Below are positions 30,717 through 40,058 of a DNA stretch of 60,092 nt, one piece after another (the first letter of the stretch is position 1; each line of letters starts with the position of its first letter). The notes beneath the pieces are model-generated. The model searched no databases. It was not told the origin of the DNA and saw nothing but the letters and a program-made list of their open reading frames with translations. The DNA comes from Prochlorococcus sp. AG-402-K22 (GTDB lineage Bacteria; Cyanobacteriota; Cyanobacteriia; PCC-6307; Cyanobiaceae): NCBI GenBank assembly GCA_003216755.1, contig QCIJ01000009.1, positions 1 to 60,092 of the forward strand, read 5' to 3'. A program made the translations under genes and the position numbers.

Positions 30717-31946
30717 TTAATCTTTTGTTTTTGAATTTAATTCAGCCCAAATTTTATTAGACATACCCCACATATAGATAAAACCCTCTGCTAAAGAATG
30801 CTTAAAGACATCGTTTTGACTATAAGTTGCCAAATCTTCCCTATAAAGTGAATTATTTTCCGACATTCTTCCAACTATAATTGCGTTGCCCTTATAAAGT
30901 CTAATCTTTACTCTTCCATTAACTGAAATTTGAGTCGATGAAATAAAAGCATCTAAACTAACTTTAAGAGGTCCGAACCAAAACCCCTGATAAACTAATT
31001 TACTCCATTTTTTTTCCACTATTCCTTTAAAATCAAGAACATCTGGGTTTAACGTTATACTTTCTAATTCCTTGTGAGCTTTGATTAGAAGTAAAAGTCC
31101 AGGTGTTTCGTAAATCTCTCTGCTTTTGATCCCTACTACTCGATCTTCAATCATATCTATTCTTCCAAAACCATGTTCACCTGCAAGATCATTAGCTTTT
31201 TGAATAATCTCCACTGGAGTTAACATTTCATTATTAATTCCCACTGGAAACCCATTTTTAAAAATAATTTCTATATCCTTAGGAACATCAGGTGAATTAT
31301 CAATTGATGATGTCATTGCAAAAATATTTTCAGGTGCTTCATGCATTGGGTCCTCTAATACGCCCGCTTCAATACTCCTACCAAGAAGGTTAACATCTAT
31401 TGAATAAGGTGATTTTTTTGATACCGGCGCAGGAATACCAAATTTTTCTCCATACAATATTGCTTCCTCCCTACTCATATTCCACTCTCTTGCAGGAGTA
31501 ATAATTTTTAAATCAGGACCTAAAGCATTAATTGCCAAATCAAAGCGAACTTGATCATTCCCTTTACCAGTGCATCCATGAGCTACTGCATCGGCATTTA
31601 TTTCTCTCGCAGTATTTACAAGATTTTCAGCAATTAAAGGCCTAGCAAGAGCTGTAGATAATGGATATTTATCTAAATATAATGCATTTGCTCTAATTGC
31701 TGGAAAAGCGTATTTCTCTACAAAACTATCAACTAAATTACCAATGATTGATTTAGATGCACCAGAATTTAAAGCTTTTCGTCTAATAAGTTCTAAATCT
31801 TCACCTTGTCCAAGATCTGCCACAAAAGTAACCACTTCTGAAATACCATATTCATTCTTTAAATATGGAATACAAACGCTCGTATCAACGCCTCCTGAAT
31901 AAGCTAGTACAACTTTTTTTACCTGCTGCATTTCAATTTGCTCCAT
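30717..31946 (-). CDS. argG: argininosuccinate synthase
   Basis: Joins citrulline and aspartate with ATP, the penultimate step of arginine synthesis. The 409 residues start with the PP-loop [19 protein letters not shown], then [27 protein letters not shown] and the [15 protein letters not shown] block, all typical. Two ATGs (31946 and 31931) precede the PP-loop. argH, the next enzyme, lies far away at 58271. A small membrane protein gene lies 20 bases upstream in the same direction and may be co-transcribed. Confidence 0.96.
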   Translation of the reverse strand: MEQIEMQQVKKVVLAYSGGVDTSVCIPYLKNEYGISEVVTFVADLGQGEDLELIRRKALNSGASKSIIGNLVDSFVEKYAFPAIRANALYLDKYPLSTALARPLIAENLVNTAREINADAVAHGCTGKGNDQVRFDLAINALGPDLKIITPAREWNMSREEAILYGEKFGIPAPVSKKSPYSIDVNLLGRSIEAGVLEDPMHEAPENIFAMTSSIDNSPDVPKDIEIIFKNGFPVGINNEMLTPVEIIQKANDLAGEHGFGRIDMIEDRVVGIKSREIYETPGLLLLIKAHKELESITLNPDVLDFKGIVEKKWSKLVYQGFWFGPLKVSLDAFISSTQISVNGRVKIRLYKGNAIIVGRMSENNSLYREDLATYSQNDVFKHSLAEGFIYMWGMSNKIWAELNSKTKD

Positions 31947-31966
31947 AAATTTTTATTTTTACGTAA

Positions 31967-32161
31967 TTAAGAATTTGATAACTTATTAAAAACTAATATT
32001 ATTGTAACTAAAAGAGCTGGACCAAAAACTAGTAATAAGAGAAGAAAGTTATTAATTATTAAAACATTGGGATTCAAGTATCCAATAAGCCTAAATAATC
32101 CAGACAGCAACAATGAGATTATCCAAATAAAAAAGTATTTTAAATTTCCTTTATCAAACAA
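31967..32161 (-). CDS. small hypothetical membrane protein
   Basis: Not recognised. The 64-residue protein starts with a short polar stretch (MFDKGNLKY) and has two hydrophobic segments, about residues 10-27 and 37-58, ending in NKLSNS, so it should span the membrane twice with both ends on the same side. It precedes argG by 20 bases on the same strand and is divergent from the DUF3134 gene. Its hydrophobic pattern and position in a compact genome argue for a real gene, but I cannot give a function. Confidence 0.6.
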   Translation of the reverse strand: MFDKGNLKYFFIWIISLLLSGLFRLIGYLNPNVLIINNFLLLLLVFGPALLVTIILVFNKLSNS

Positions 32162-32214
32162 AGTTTTTCGTGCGCATAATTATGTATTATCTTATATATA
32201 GAACATTCCCTTTA

Positions 32215-32493
32215 ATGGACTCAAATAAAGTAAAACTTAGATTAGACGATATTTCTGAAGTTAACCCTGCTTTAACTTGTTATCACAGAGATGATCCAGC
32301 TCCTGTTTTGCCACTAAGAGATGAACCAGATTTACTATCTTGGCTTGAAAATACAGGAAGACTTGTTACTGAAAGCGAGGGAGATTCACAAGAGATTAGT
32401 ACAATTGAAGAAGAAGAACTTTCAGCGCTAATGGGAGAAAAGGAAGATTATAAAACTGAAGAAGACCCTTCAGATGATGATTGGGAAGATTAA
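32215..32493 (+). CDS. DUF3134-like cyanobacterial protein
   Basis: Small acidic soluble protein of 92 residues, unknown function. It resembles what I recall of the DUF3134 family, marked by NPALTCYHRDDPAPVLPL and LLSWLENTGRL, followed by a strongly acidic tail (EEEELSALMGEKEDYKTEED and a DDDWED end). I prefer ATG 32215, giving MDSNKVKLRLDD, to the ATGs 33-45 bases upstream, which would add a hydrophobic lead not seen in the family as I remember it. The last 20 bases overlap the mraY start in another frame, suggesting coupling. The family assignment is from memory and should be treated as likely, not certain. Confidence 0.65.
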   Translation: MDSNKVKLRLDDISEVNPALTCYHRDDPAPVLPLRDEPDLLSWLENTGRLVTESEGDSQEISTIEEEELSALMGEKEDYKTEEDPSDDDWED

Positions 32494-33553
32494 ACAGTTT
32501 AACTTTAAATCGTTATTAATATTAAATACCTTTGCTTTAATAGTTACCTCGTATTTTTTTAATAATTTTATTTGTTTAGGGGTTTACACATTATTTTTTT
32601 TTATTTCTCTATTCATAACAAAGAATGGTCTAAAGACGATAAAAAAATTAAATTTACTTCAAAATATTAGGTCTGAAGGTCCTGCTAATCACTTTAAAAA
32701 AATTAATACCCCAACAATGGGTGGAATTTTTATGATGATTCCATTTTTGATTTTTCTTATGATAATAACTATAAATTTAGGTTCTCCTAAATTATTGCTT
32801 TTATTATTTACTATTTTTGGTTTCTTTTTTACAGGCTTTTTAGATGATTATTTAAGCATTAAAAACAGACGAAATACAGGATTAAAGTCAAAAGAAAAAT
32901 TCATTTTACAAAGTATTATCTCAATAATTTTTATATTTATAGCCTATGAAAACGATTCAATAAATCCATTAATTACAATTTCTGAATCTTGGGAAATAGA
33001 TACAAGTATTTTTATATTTCCCATTTCTTTTTTAGTACTAGTTGGGATGAGTAATTCAGTAAATTTGACTGATGGACTAGATGGATTAGCAGCTGGATGC
33101 AGTGGAATTGTCTTTTATGGATTAGGAACAGAGATATTAATGAAAGAACAAAAAGAGCTTTTTGTTTTTAGTATCTTATGTTATGCAATGTCCGGCATAT
33201 GTTTAGGATTTCTCAAATACAATAGCTATCCTGCAAAAATATTTATGGGTGACACAGGGTCATTAAGTATTGGTGCTATCCTGGGTTCTATAGCTTTATT
33301 AACTAATAGCGTTTTTACCTTATCTATTTTCTCAGGAATATTTATTGTTGAATCTTTATCAGTGATGATTCAAGTAGGGATTTTTAAAATTACAAAAAAA
33401 TTATTTCACAGAGGTAAACGCATTTTTTTAATGGCTCCACTCCACCACCATTTTGAACTTAAGGGAGCTAAGGAACAAAAAATAGTTGGAAATTTTTGGA
33501 AAATCAACATTTTACTTGTAATTTTAGGTATAGTTTTAAAAATCAATCTCTAA
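32474..33553 (+). CDS. mraY: phospho-N-acetylmuramoyl-pentapeptide transferase
   Basis: Integral membrane enzyme making lipid I, the first membrane step of peptidoglycan synthesis. The 359 residues contain about ten hydrophobic segments and the MraY motifs FKKINTPTMGGIFMM, FLDDYLSIKNRRNTGLKSKEKF (DD pair for substrate/metal), NSVNLTDGLDGLAAG, and IFMGDTGSLSIGA with the magnesium aspartate, then MAPLHHHFELKG. Two ATGs (32474, 32477) both overlap the preceding DUF3134 gene. It is isolated from other mur genes, unlike in most bacteria. Confidence 0.94.
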   Translation: MMIGKIKQFNFKSLLILNTFALIVTSYFFNNFICLGVYTLFFFISLFITKNGLKTIKKLNLLQNIRSEGPANHFKKINTPTMGGIFMMIPFLIFLMIITINLGSPKLLLLLFTIFGFFFTGFLDDYLSIKNRRNTGLKSKEKFILQSIISIIFIFIAYENDSINPLITISESWEIDTSIFIFPISFLVLVGMSNSVNLTDGLDGLAAGCSGIVFYGLGTEILMKEQKELFVFSILCYAMSGICLGFLKYNSYPAKIFMGDTGSLSIGAILGSIALLTNSVFTLSIFSGIFIVESLSVMIQVGIFKITKKLFHRGKRIFLMAPLHHHFELKGAKEQKIVGNFWKINILLVILGIVLKINL

Positions 33554-33563
33554 AAAATTTGTT

Positions 33564-33809
33564 ATGAATTTTTTTACATGGAAAGATAATGGACTAACAA
33601 GTGACTGTTCAAGTCTTGATGCAATGGCATCAAGGTTTGAAGAAACTGCTAACTTAATGAAAAAACTATCTAAGAAAGGCTTCAAACTTAAGAAAACACG
33701 CAATAATCAACTAATTCTTCACCATGATCCAAAAGTATTTGATCAATGGGGTTTTATAAGTGAAGAACTCCCTTTTAAACAACTTTGTTTAATATCAGAT
33801 GAAGAATAA
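33564..33809 (+). CDS. small conserved-type hypothetical protein
   Basis: Not recognised. The 81-residue soluble protein (MNFFTWKDNGLTSDCSS...) has no signal peptide. Its central part, about 24-45, is a probable basic amphipathic helix (FEETANLMKKLSKKGFKLKK), followed by a short beta-like QLILHHDPKVFDQWGF. It starts 10 bases after mraY in the same direction. Its last 67 bases overlap the convergent sucrose-phosphate synthase reading frame. A well-formed ORF in a gene slot and normal composition support that it is real; function cannot be inferred. Confidence 0.6.
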   Translation: MNFFTWKDNGLTSDCSSLDAMASRFEETANLMKKLSKKGFKLKKTRNNQLILHHDPKVFDQWGFISEELPFKQLCLISDEE

Positions 33810-35152
33810 TTCTTAGAACTTGAAAACTCTTTTGTCAGAATTGATAGATAGTTGTGTACATGAGTGTTCCAACTAAAGTGCCTATTAACGCCCTCAATTC
33901 CATTTCTACTCCATAATTTCCACTGATTATTATTGGAAATTCCTTTTTCAAGAATAACTTTCAACTTATTAATATCAGTAACATCTACTAAAAGTCCATT
34001 TTCACATTTTGAGCAAATTTCTTTTGGTCCTCCATCATTTGTTGATATTATAGGCAATCCACATGAGGAAGCTTCAAGAAGAGTTAAACCAAAAGGCTCT
34101 GTTAAAGCTGGATTTACAAATACACCTCCTCTACTAGCAGCCCACCTATATAAAGCAGGAATTTGACTTGGAAGATGCTTTTTCGGATAAGCTACCTTTC
34201 CATACAAATTATATTTATCAATCATTTCAAAAATATTATGGAATACATCTTTTTGTTGAGGGTCAAGTTTTGAAGTACTCTCTCGACAACCTAAAATCAA
34301 AATTAAATTAGTTTTTCTTTTTAATTTTTCAGATTTTCCATATGCCTCAATCAAAGAAGGAATATTTTTTCTTCGAACAGCCCTAGAAATAGTCAATAAT
34401 GGAGGTTTAGCAGAATCCTTGAGAAAAGGTTTCATCATATTGTCAATTTCAGCAGTCTCTGTTGTCGAGTGAATATGATGAAACTTATTATGATCAACAC
34501 CAGGCGGAATGACTTTTGCTTTTTGAGGTAAAAAAGAACAATATTGAGAATATTGATAAACTGACTCTTGTTTAGTGCTCGTAACAACAATATCTGCGGA
34601 CTTTAACGCTTTTTCTTCTGCCTCAATTCTTTTACTTATAAAATAAAGCTTTTCTATTTGATTAGTTTTTAAACCAGTATCAAGCAATTTCCTCTGTTTT
34701 TCTCTTCCTAAGGAATGACCAGTAAAAATAAGTGGAACGTTTAAGGATTTACTTAGTTTGACACCTACATATCCAGCATCTGCATAATGAGCATGAATAA
34801 AATGAGGCTTTTTATTTTTTTTATAAAAACAGATAAGACTTTCAGTTAAATGATCTAAATAGGGCCAAAGCAATTCCTTTCTTAAGTATTTATTAGGTCC
34901 AAATTTAAATCTTAAAATTCTAACTCCAGGTTCTACAAATTCTTCTTCTTGTGCATAGTCATTATCTACTTTAGAGTCGTTGATTAACCGAGTGACTAAA
35001 TCTACTTGGTCAACTTCTGAAGTATTAGCCAAACTTTTAACTAACTCTAAAACATATTGAGTTTGACCTCCTGTATCTGCATCCCTTCCTAATTCAAGAT
35101 TTGTAGACCGTATAAGACCATGTAAATGTAAATGTAAAAATTTAAGCCTCAT
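33743..35152 (-). CDS. sps: sucrose-phosphate synthase, glucosyltransferase domain only
   Basis: GT4 family enzyme that transfers glucose from a nucleotide sugar to fructose 6-phosphate, making sucrose 6-phosphate, a compatible solute precursor. The 469 residues open with FLHLHLHGLIRSTNLELGRD, continue DADTGGQTQYV, FTGHSLGREKQ and VIPPGVD, and end the catalytic core with NPALTEPFGLTLLEA. The family is often fused to a C-terminal sucrose-phosphate phosphatase; here that domain is absent, and the protein ends in a Ser/Lys-rich tail running 67 bases into the convergent hypothetical gene. A good GGAGGA ribosome binding site lies 8 bases before ATG 35152. Sucrose synthase is a less likely alternative. 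Confidence 0.88.
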   Translation of the reverse strand: MRLKFLHLHLHGLIRSTNLELGRDADTGGQTQYVLELVKSLANTSEVDQVDLVTRLINDSKVDNDYAQEEEFVEPGVRILRFKFGPNKYLRKELLWPYLDHLTESLICFYKKNKKPHFIHAHYADAGYVGVKLSKSLNVPLIFTGHSLGREKQRKLLDTGLKTNQIEKLYFISKRIEAEEKALKSADIVVTSTKQESVYQYSQYCSFLPQKAKVIPPGVDHNKFHHIHSTTETAEIDNMMKPFLKDSAKPPLLTISRAVRRKNIPSLIEAYGKSEKLKRKTNLILILGCRESTSKLDPQQKDVFHNIFEMIDKYNLYGKVAYPKKHLPSQIPALYRWAASRGGVFVNPALTEPFGLTLLEASSCGLPIISTNDGGPKEICSKCENGLLVDVTDINKLKVILEKGISNNNQWKLWSRNGIEGVNRHFSWNTHVHNYLSILTKEFSSSKNYSSSDIKQSCLKGSSSLIKPH

Positions 35153-35164
35153 TAAGCAAATCCT

Positions 35165-35175
35165 CCGTTCAACGG
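35165..35175. promoter_or_regulatory. 11-base palindrome before sucrose-phosphate synthase
   Basis: CCGTTCAACGG forms perfect 5-base arms around one base, just upstream of the sps ribosome binding site. This GC-rich site stands out from the AT-rich surroundings and could bind a regulator or form a small mRNA hairpin. The rest of the 201-base gap to uvrA (35176-35353) is AT-rich, and I see no gene in it. Confidence 0.3.
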
Positions 35176-35353
35176 CTTTTAATACAAATAAGATGAATTT
35201 CGATAGGAAATATTAAGAAACCATTATGATTATAAATTTTTTAAATTCAAAAATTTTTTAAAAAGCCTATATGGACTAGAGTTATGCCTTTCTAAAGATG
35301 AATTTTGTTTTGCTCAGATAATCTAAAATACAAAGAAATACAACAAAGATTTC

Positions 35354-38257
35354 TTATTGGAGAACTTTTTTAAGATATTTTGCTGTATGGCTTGTAGGAT
35401 GTTGCGCTACATCTTCAGGAATCCCTTCTGTGATAATTTCGCCGCCTTTATCTCCTCCGTCAGGTCCTAAATCAATGATCCAATCAGAGCATCTAATTAC
35501 GTCTAAGTTATGTTCGATAACAACTACAGAATTCCCTTTATCTACCAAACGTTGTATAACATCCATTAGTTTATGAACATCATAAAAACTGAGACCTGTA
35601 GTTGGTTCATCAATCAAATATAAAGTTTTTCCAGTAGCTCTTTTAGATAATTCTGTAGCTAACTTAACTCTTTGAGCCTCTCCGCCAGATAGTGTAGGGG
35701 CAGGTTGGCCTAATTTGACATATCCTAAGCCAACATCTACTAATGTAGATAATCTATCAGCAGCTTGAGGTATAGCAGAAAAAGTTTCTGCAGCTTGTTC
35801 AACAGTCATTTCTAAAACATCAGATATATTAAAACCTTTGTATTTAACTTGAAGAGTTTCCCTGTTAAAGCGAGCTCCTTTGCATACTTCACATTGAACA
35901 TATACATCAGGTAAAAAATTCATTTCTATGACATTAACTCCCTGGCCTTTACAAGCTTCGCATCTTCCTCCTTTAACATTAAAACTAAACTGACCAGCCT
36001 GGTAACCCCTTGCTTTTGCTTCCACAGTGGCAGTAAATATTTGCCTTATAGGATCAAAAGCTCCTGTATAAGTGGCAGGATTTGATCTCGGTGTTCTTCC
36101 TATTGGAGATTGATCAATAACGATAACTTTATCTATTGCCTTTATACCTTTTAAATCTTTTACTCCTTGAGGAAAAGGAACTTTTAATCCTAGAGAATGA
36201 CACAAGGCAGGATGAAGCAATTCATTTATCAAAGTACTTTTCCCACTGCCGCTAACACCAGTTACAGAGACTAATCTTCCTAATGGAAATTCTACAGATA
36301 TATTCTTTAAATTATTTTTTGTGCAATTATTTAAAATTAAACTCTTTTTAACTGATGATCTACGTTCTTTTGGAGTAGGAATAGACTTCCTACCACTGAG
36401 ATAAGCCCCAGTTAATGACCTCTCTGATTTTAAGACATCTTGATATGATCCCTTAGCAATAATTTCCCCACCATAAACACCTGCACCTGGACCAATATCT
36501 ACTAAATAATCTGCAGATTTCATAGTATCTTCGTCATGTTCAACAACAACTAAAGTATTACCAAGGTCTCTTAAGCTTTTTAATGTTTCTAATAATCTGT
36601 CATTATCTCTCTGATGTAAACCAATACTTGGTTCATCTAATACATATAAAACACCAGTAAGGCCTGCGCCTATTTGCGTAGCCAATCTAATACGCTGAGC
36701 TTCTCCTCCAGACAAAGTCATAGCTGGTCTATCTAAAGTTAAATAATCTAGACCAACATTAATTAAAAACTTTAAACGTAAACGAATCTCTTTTAAAACC
36801 AATTCACCTATCTGCTTTTGTTTTTCTGATAAAGATATATTTTCCTTTTTGGTCTTACCTAATCCCATGATGCGCTCTATATGAGTTAAGGTTTCAGAAA
36901 CGCTTATAGAAGTTAAATCAGTAATATTGTACGGACCAAGTTTAACTGCCAGCGCCTCGGGTCTTAATCTTTTTCCAGAACATGTCTTACAAGGAACTAA
37001 CTCTTGGTACTTTTCTAATTTTTGTTTAACTGATTCTCCATGAGCTTCATTCAGTTGCCTTTCTAATATTGGTAAAATTCCTTCAAAGGGTCTTTCAAAA
37101 CCACTAGAAGTTTTAAAACGACTATCAGCTTGAATTAATATTGGCTTATCTGATCCTAAAAGTAGAACATTTTTTTGCAAATCACTTAAATTTTTCCAAG
37201 GAGTTTTCAATTCAAAACCATAAGCTTGTCCTACAGAATAAAGTAAAGAAAAGTAATAAGTATTATCTTTTTCGCTCCAAGGCGCTATTGCAGCATAAAC
37301 CGGTAATGTTTTATCTGGGATAACTCTATCAGCAGTAAATTTTTTTAAATAACCAATCCCATGACAGTCTGGACAAGCTCCATATGGGCTATTAAAAGAA
37401 AATAATCTTGGAGAGAGTTCATCTACAATTGAACCATGAACAGGACATGCATAATTTTCTGAGTAAAGTTTTTCTCTCTCTATATTAGGAGGTAAGTTTT
37501 CTCCTTTTTTTGGAACAACTTCTACTACTGCTAAACCATCGCCTCTTTTAAGGCAAGTTTGTAGAGAATCATTTAATCTTTCTTGTATTCCTTCTCTTGC
37601 AATTAGTCTATCAACTACTACCTCAATAGTATGAATTTGATTTTTATCTAATTCAATACTATCAGCAAGTTCTCTTACCTCGCCGTTGATTCTTACTCTA
37701 GCGAATCCCTCAGCAGCTAATCCACTTATTAATTTTGTATGTGTTCCTTTCTTCCCTCTTACAACAGGAGCCAACAATTGATACCTTGTTCCTTCTGGCA
37801 ATAGAAGAATTTGATCAACCATTTCATCAATTGTTTGAGGCGCAATTGGAATCCCACAGTGATGACAATGTGGTTCGCCAGCACGACCAAACAACAATCT
37901 TAGATAATCTTGTATCTCTGTTACGGTTCCAACTGTTGATCGAGGATTATGACTTGTAGATTTTTGATCAATTGAAATAGCTGGTGATAAACCCTCAATA
38001 TTATCAACATCTGGTTTATCTACTTGACCCAAAAATTGTCTTGCATATGCCGAAAGACTCTCAACATATCTTCTTTGACCTTCAGCAAAAATTGTATCAA
38101 AGGCTAAAGAACTTTTACCACTTCCACTAACACCTGTAAAAACTATAAATTTATTCCTAGGTAGAGAAAGGTCAATATTTTTTAAATTATGCTGACGAGC
38201 TCCCCTGATATTGATTGAATTATCTTCTTCAAAAGTATTATTAATCTTTTTAACCAT
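35354..38257 (-). CDS. uvrA: excinuclease ABC subunit A
   Basis: Damage-recognition ATPase of nucleotide excision repair. The 967 residues hold two ABC modules: Walker A GVSGSGKSSLAFDTIFAEGQ near residue 40 and GVSGSGKSTLINELLHPALC near 655, with ABC signatures LSGGEAQRIRLATQIG and LSGGEAQRVKLATELS. Zinc-finger pairs are visible (CHHCG; CPDCHGIG with preceding CP; CEACKGQG and CEVCKGARF). The C-terminus is complete (ITEGIPEDVAQHPTSHTAKY). It lies 53 bases downstream of recN on the same strand, a repair pair. Confidence 0.97.
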   Translation of the reverse strand: MVKKINNTFEEDNSINIRGARQHNLKNIDLSLPRNKFIVFTGVSGSGKSSLAFDTIFAEGQRRYVESLSAYARQFLGQVDKPDVDNIEGLSPAISIDQKSTSHNPRSTVGTVTEIQDYLRLLFGRAGEPHCHHCGIPIAPQTIDEMVDQILLLPEGTRYQLLAPVVRGKKGTHTKLISGLAAEGFARVRINGEVRELADSIELDKNQIHTIEVVVDRLIAREGIQERLNDSLQTCLKRGDGLAVVEVVPKKGENLPPNIEREKLYSENYACPVHGSIVDELSPRLFSFNSPYGACPDCHGIGYLKKFTADRVIPDKTLPVYAAIAPWSEKDNTYYFSLLYSVGQAYGFELKTPWKNLSDLQKNVLLLGSDKPILIQADSRFKTSSGFERPFEGILPILERQLNEAHGESVKQKLEKYQELVPCKTCSGKRLRPEALAVKLGPYNITDLTSISVSETLTHIERIMGLGKTKKENISLSEKQKQIGELVLKEIRLRLKFLINVGLDYLTLDRPAMTLSGGEAQRIRLATQIGAGLTGVLYVLDEPSIGLHQRDNDRLLETLKSLRDLGNTLVVVEHDEDTMKSADYLVDIGPGAGVYGGEIIAKGSYQDVLKSERSLTGAYLSGRKSIPTPKERRSSVKKSLILNNCTKNNLKNISVEFPLGRLVSVTGVSGSGKSTLINELLHPALCHSLGLKVPFPQGVKDLKGIKAIDKVIVIDQSPIGRTPRSNPATYTGAFDPIRQIFTATVEAKARGYQAGQFSFNVKGGRCEACKGQGVNVIEMNFLPDVYVQCEVCKGARFNRETLQVKYKGFNISDVLEMTVEQAAETFSAIPQAADRLSTLVDVGLGYVKLGQPAPTLSGGEAQRVKLATELSKRATGKTLYLIDEPTTGLSFYDVHKLMDVIQRLVDKGNSVVVIEHNLDVIRCSDWIIDLGPDGGDKGGEIITEGIPEDVAQHPTSHTAKYLKKVLQ

Positions 38258-38310
38258 GTTTAATCTTTTAATGGTTTTAAAAAAGCTATTATAGAGGAAT
38301 TTTTTCTGTT

Positions 38311-39990
38311 TTATGCAGCTGCTCGGTCGAGAAGTTTAGAAGCGTAATCATTTGCTTCGCTAGAACCCCCCCCAATCAGTTCAATTAATTCATTTTTTCT
38401 TTCTTTTTTTGTTGATAATTTTGATATGGAAGTATAAGTTATTCCATCTCTTACATCTTTATACACCTTAAAGTGAGCATATCCTCCAGCAGCTAAAAAA
38501 GGCTGATGTGTAATACATAAAACCTGTTGCTCTTTAGATATTTCTTTGATTAGTTCAACCAAAGTAAATAAAGATTTACCACTTAAACCATTATCAATTT
38601 CGTCTAAAAAGAAAGTATTAGGTTTTTTAAAAATACTAGATTTAATCGCCAATAAGAATCTTGACATTTCTCCACCAGAAATAACACTTGATAAAGGAGC
38701 TAGCCTCTGATCAGGATTAGCAGAAAATAAAAATTGTATATCATCAATACCCTCACCAGAGGGCTTACATTCGGAAAATTGAATTGAAAAATTTGCATTT
38801 TCTAATCCTAAATCTCTTAAAATGGAGATTACTGAATCTTGTAACTGTTTAGCAATTTTTTTTCTTTCAATAGACTTATTGAGAAATAAAGAATTTAACT
38901 TACTTTGTAAGTTTTTGAATTGATTTTCCATATAAAGAATTTCATTATCTTGATCGCTTTTTAAACAATATGCCCTTAATTGATTTCGCTTTTCAATAAG
39001 TTGAGGTAAATCCAGTGAAAAATTTCTTTCCAAGTTTTTTAAAAAAAATAATCTTTTTTGTATTTCTGAAAGATTTGATTCATTATTATCTACGTCTTGT
39101 ATATATGAGCTTAAAGCAAAAATTAAATCTTCAACATAAGTTTGGATATATAATAAATTTTCTCTGAACTTTTGAATTTTTAAATCAAAATCTGCTGTTT
39201 TGTTTAAATTTTTTATGGATTGATTTATCAAAGAAGTAACTGATGGTTGATCATGACTGAAATTATTTAAGTTATCTAAAGATGATTGAATTGAATTATT
39301 AATTTCGAGATTATTTACAAGTTTATTTTCCAATAACTCCAATTCTAAGATTTCCTCACTGGAATCTAAGTTAGCTTCCTCTAAAGTCTTCAACATTTGT
39401 TTGATTACTAAGTTATTTTCTTCTTGCTTCCTTGAGTATTCTATTTTTTCAGTCATTAATCCTTTTAAAATCTGACTTTCACCCCATATATTTTTAATCT
39501 TTGCACTATTATCTCTAAATTCTTGCGAACATAAATCATCTATAATTAATCTTCTCTGATCTTGAGAATCAAATATAAAAGTATCAGATTGACCTGCAAA
39601 ATCTATTAATAATCTTCCAAGTTCTTCTAAAGATTTTTTATTAATTGATAATTTGTTCAGGCTATATTTAGATAAAACTTTATTATTTTTTCTATAAGAT
39701 ATTCTTTTAATATTTAGTTCAGAAGAACTACTTTTAAAACCATTACTAGTAAGCCAGTTATTAATTTGAAAAGAAGAAGAAAACTTTGCCTCAATAACAC
39801 AATTATCTTTTCCTGGACGTATTAAGTGCTTTAAAGGTATATTAGTTCCACCAAATAAAACATTTAAGGAATCTAAAATTAATGATTTTCCCGAGCCAGA
39901 ATCCCCAGTAATGATATTCAAACCTTTTTCGAAATTAATTTCTATAATTTCTATTAGAGCAATATTTTCTATCTTTAATTGTATTAGCAT
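38311..39990 (-). CDS. recN: DNA repair protein RecN
   Basis: SMC-like ATPase for double-strand break repair. The 559 residues start with MLIQLKIENIALIEIIEINF and Walker A TGDSGSGKSLILDSL (about 29-43), carry a coiled-coil centre (roughly 150-370), then the ABC signature SVISGGEMSRFLLAIKS and Walker B NTFFLDEIDNGLSG, and a C-terminal ITHQPFLAA D-loop/H-switch. Length is normal for RecN. Start ATG 39990; the divergent ABC1 kinase gene begins 68 bases away. recN and uvrA probably form one transcript. Confidence 0.94.
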   Translation of the reverse strand: MLIQLKIENIALIEIIEINFEKGLNIITGDSGSGKSLILDSLNVLFGGTNIPLKHLIRPGKDNCVIEAKFSSSFQINNWLTSNGFKSSSSELNIKRISYRKNNKVLSKYSLNKLSINKKSLEELGRLLIDFAGQSDTFIFDSQDQRRLIIDDLCSQEFRDNSAKIKNIWGESQILKGLMTEKIEYSRKQEENNLVIKQMLKTLEEANLDSSEEILELELLENKLVNNLEINNSIQSSLDNLNNFSHDQPSVTSLINQSIKNLNKTADFDLKIQKFRENLLYIQTYVEDLIFALSSYIQDVDNNESNLSEIQKRLFFLKNLERNFSLDLPQLIEKRNQLRAYCLKSDQDNEILYMENQFKNLQSKLNSLFLNKSIERKKIAKQLQDSVISILRDLGLENANFSIQFSECKPSGEGIDDIQFLFSANPDQRLAPLSSVISGGEMSRFLLAIKSSIFKKPNTFFLDEIDNGLSGKSLFTLVELIKEISKEQQVLCITHQPFLAAGGYAHFKVYKDVRDGITYTSISKLSTKKERKNELIELIGGGSSEANDYASKLLDRAAA

Positions 39991-40058
39991 GATAAAACTT
40001 CCTTATAAAAAAATTAACTTCTTTTTTAGAAAAATAAAGGTTTTAAATATATAAAGTT

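Noticed and set aside
32170..32214. Longer start for the DUF3134-like gene
   Set aside because: It adds a hydrophobic lead unlike the family, and ATG 32215 gives a normal N-terminus.
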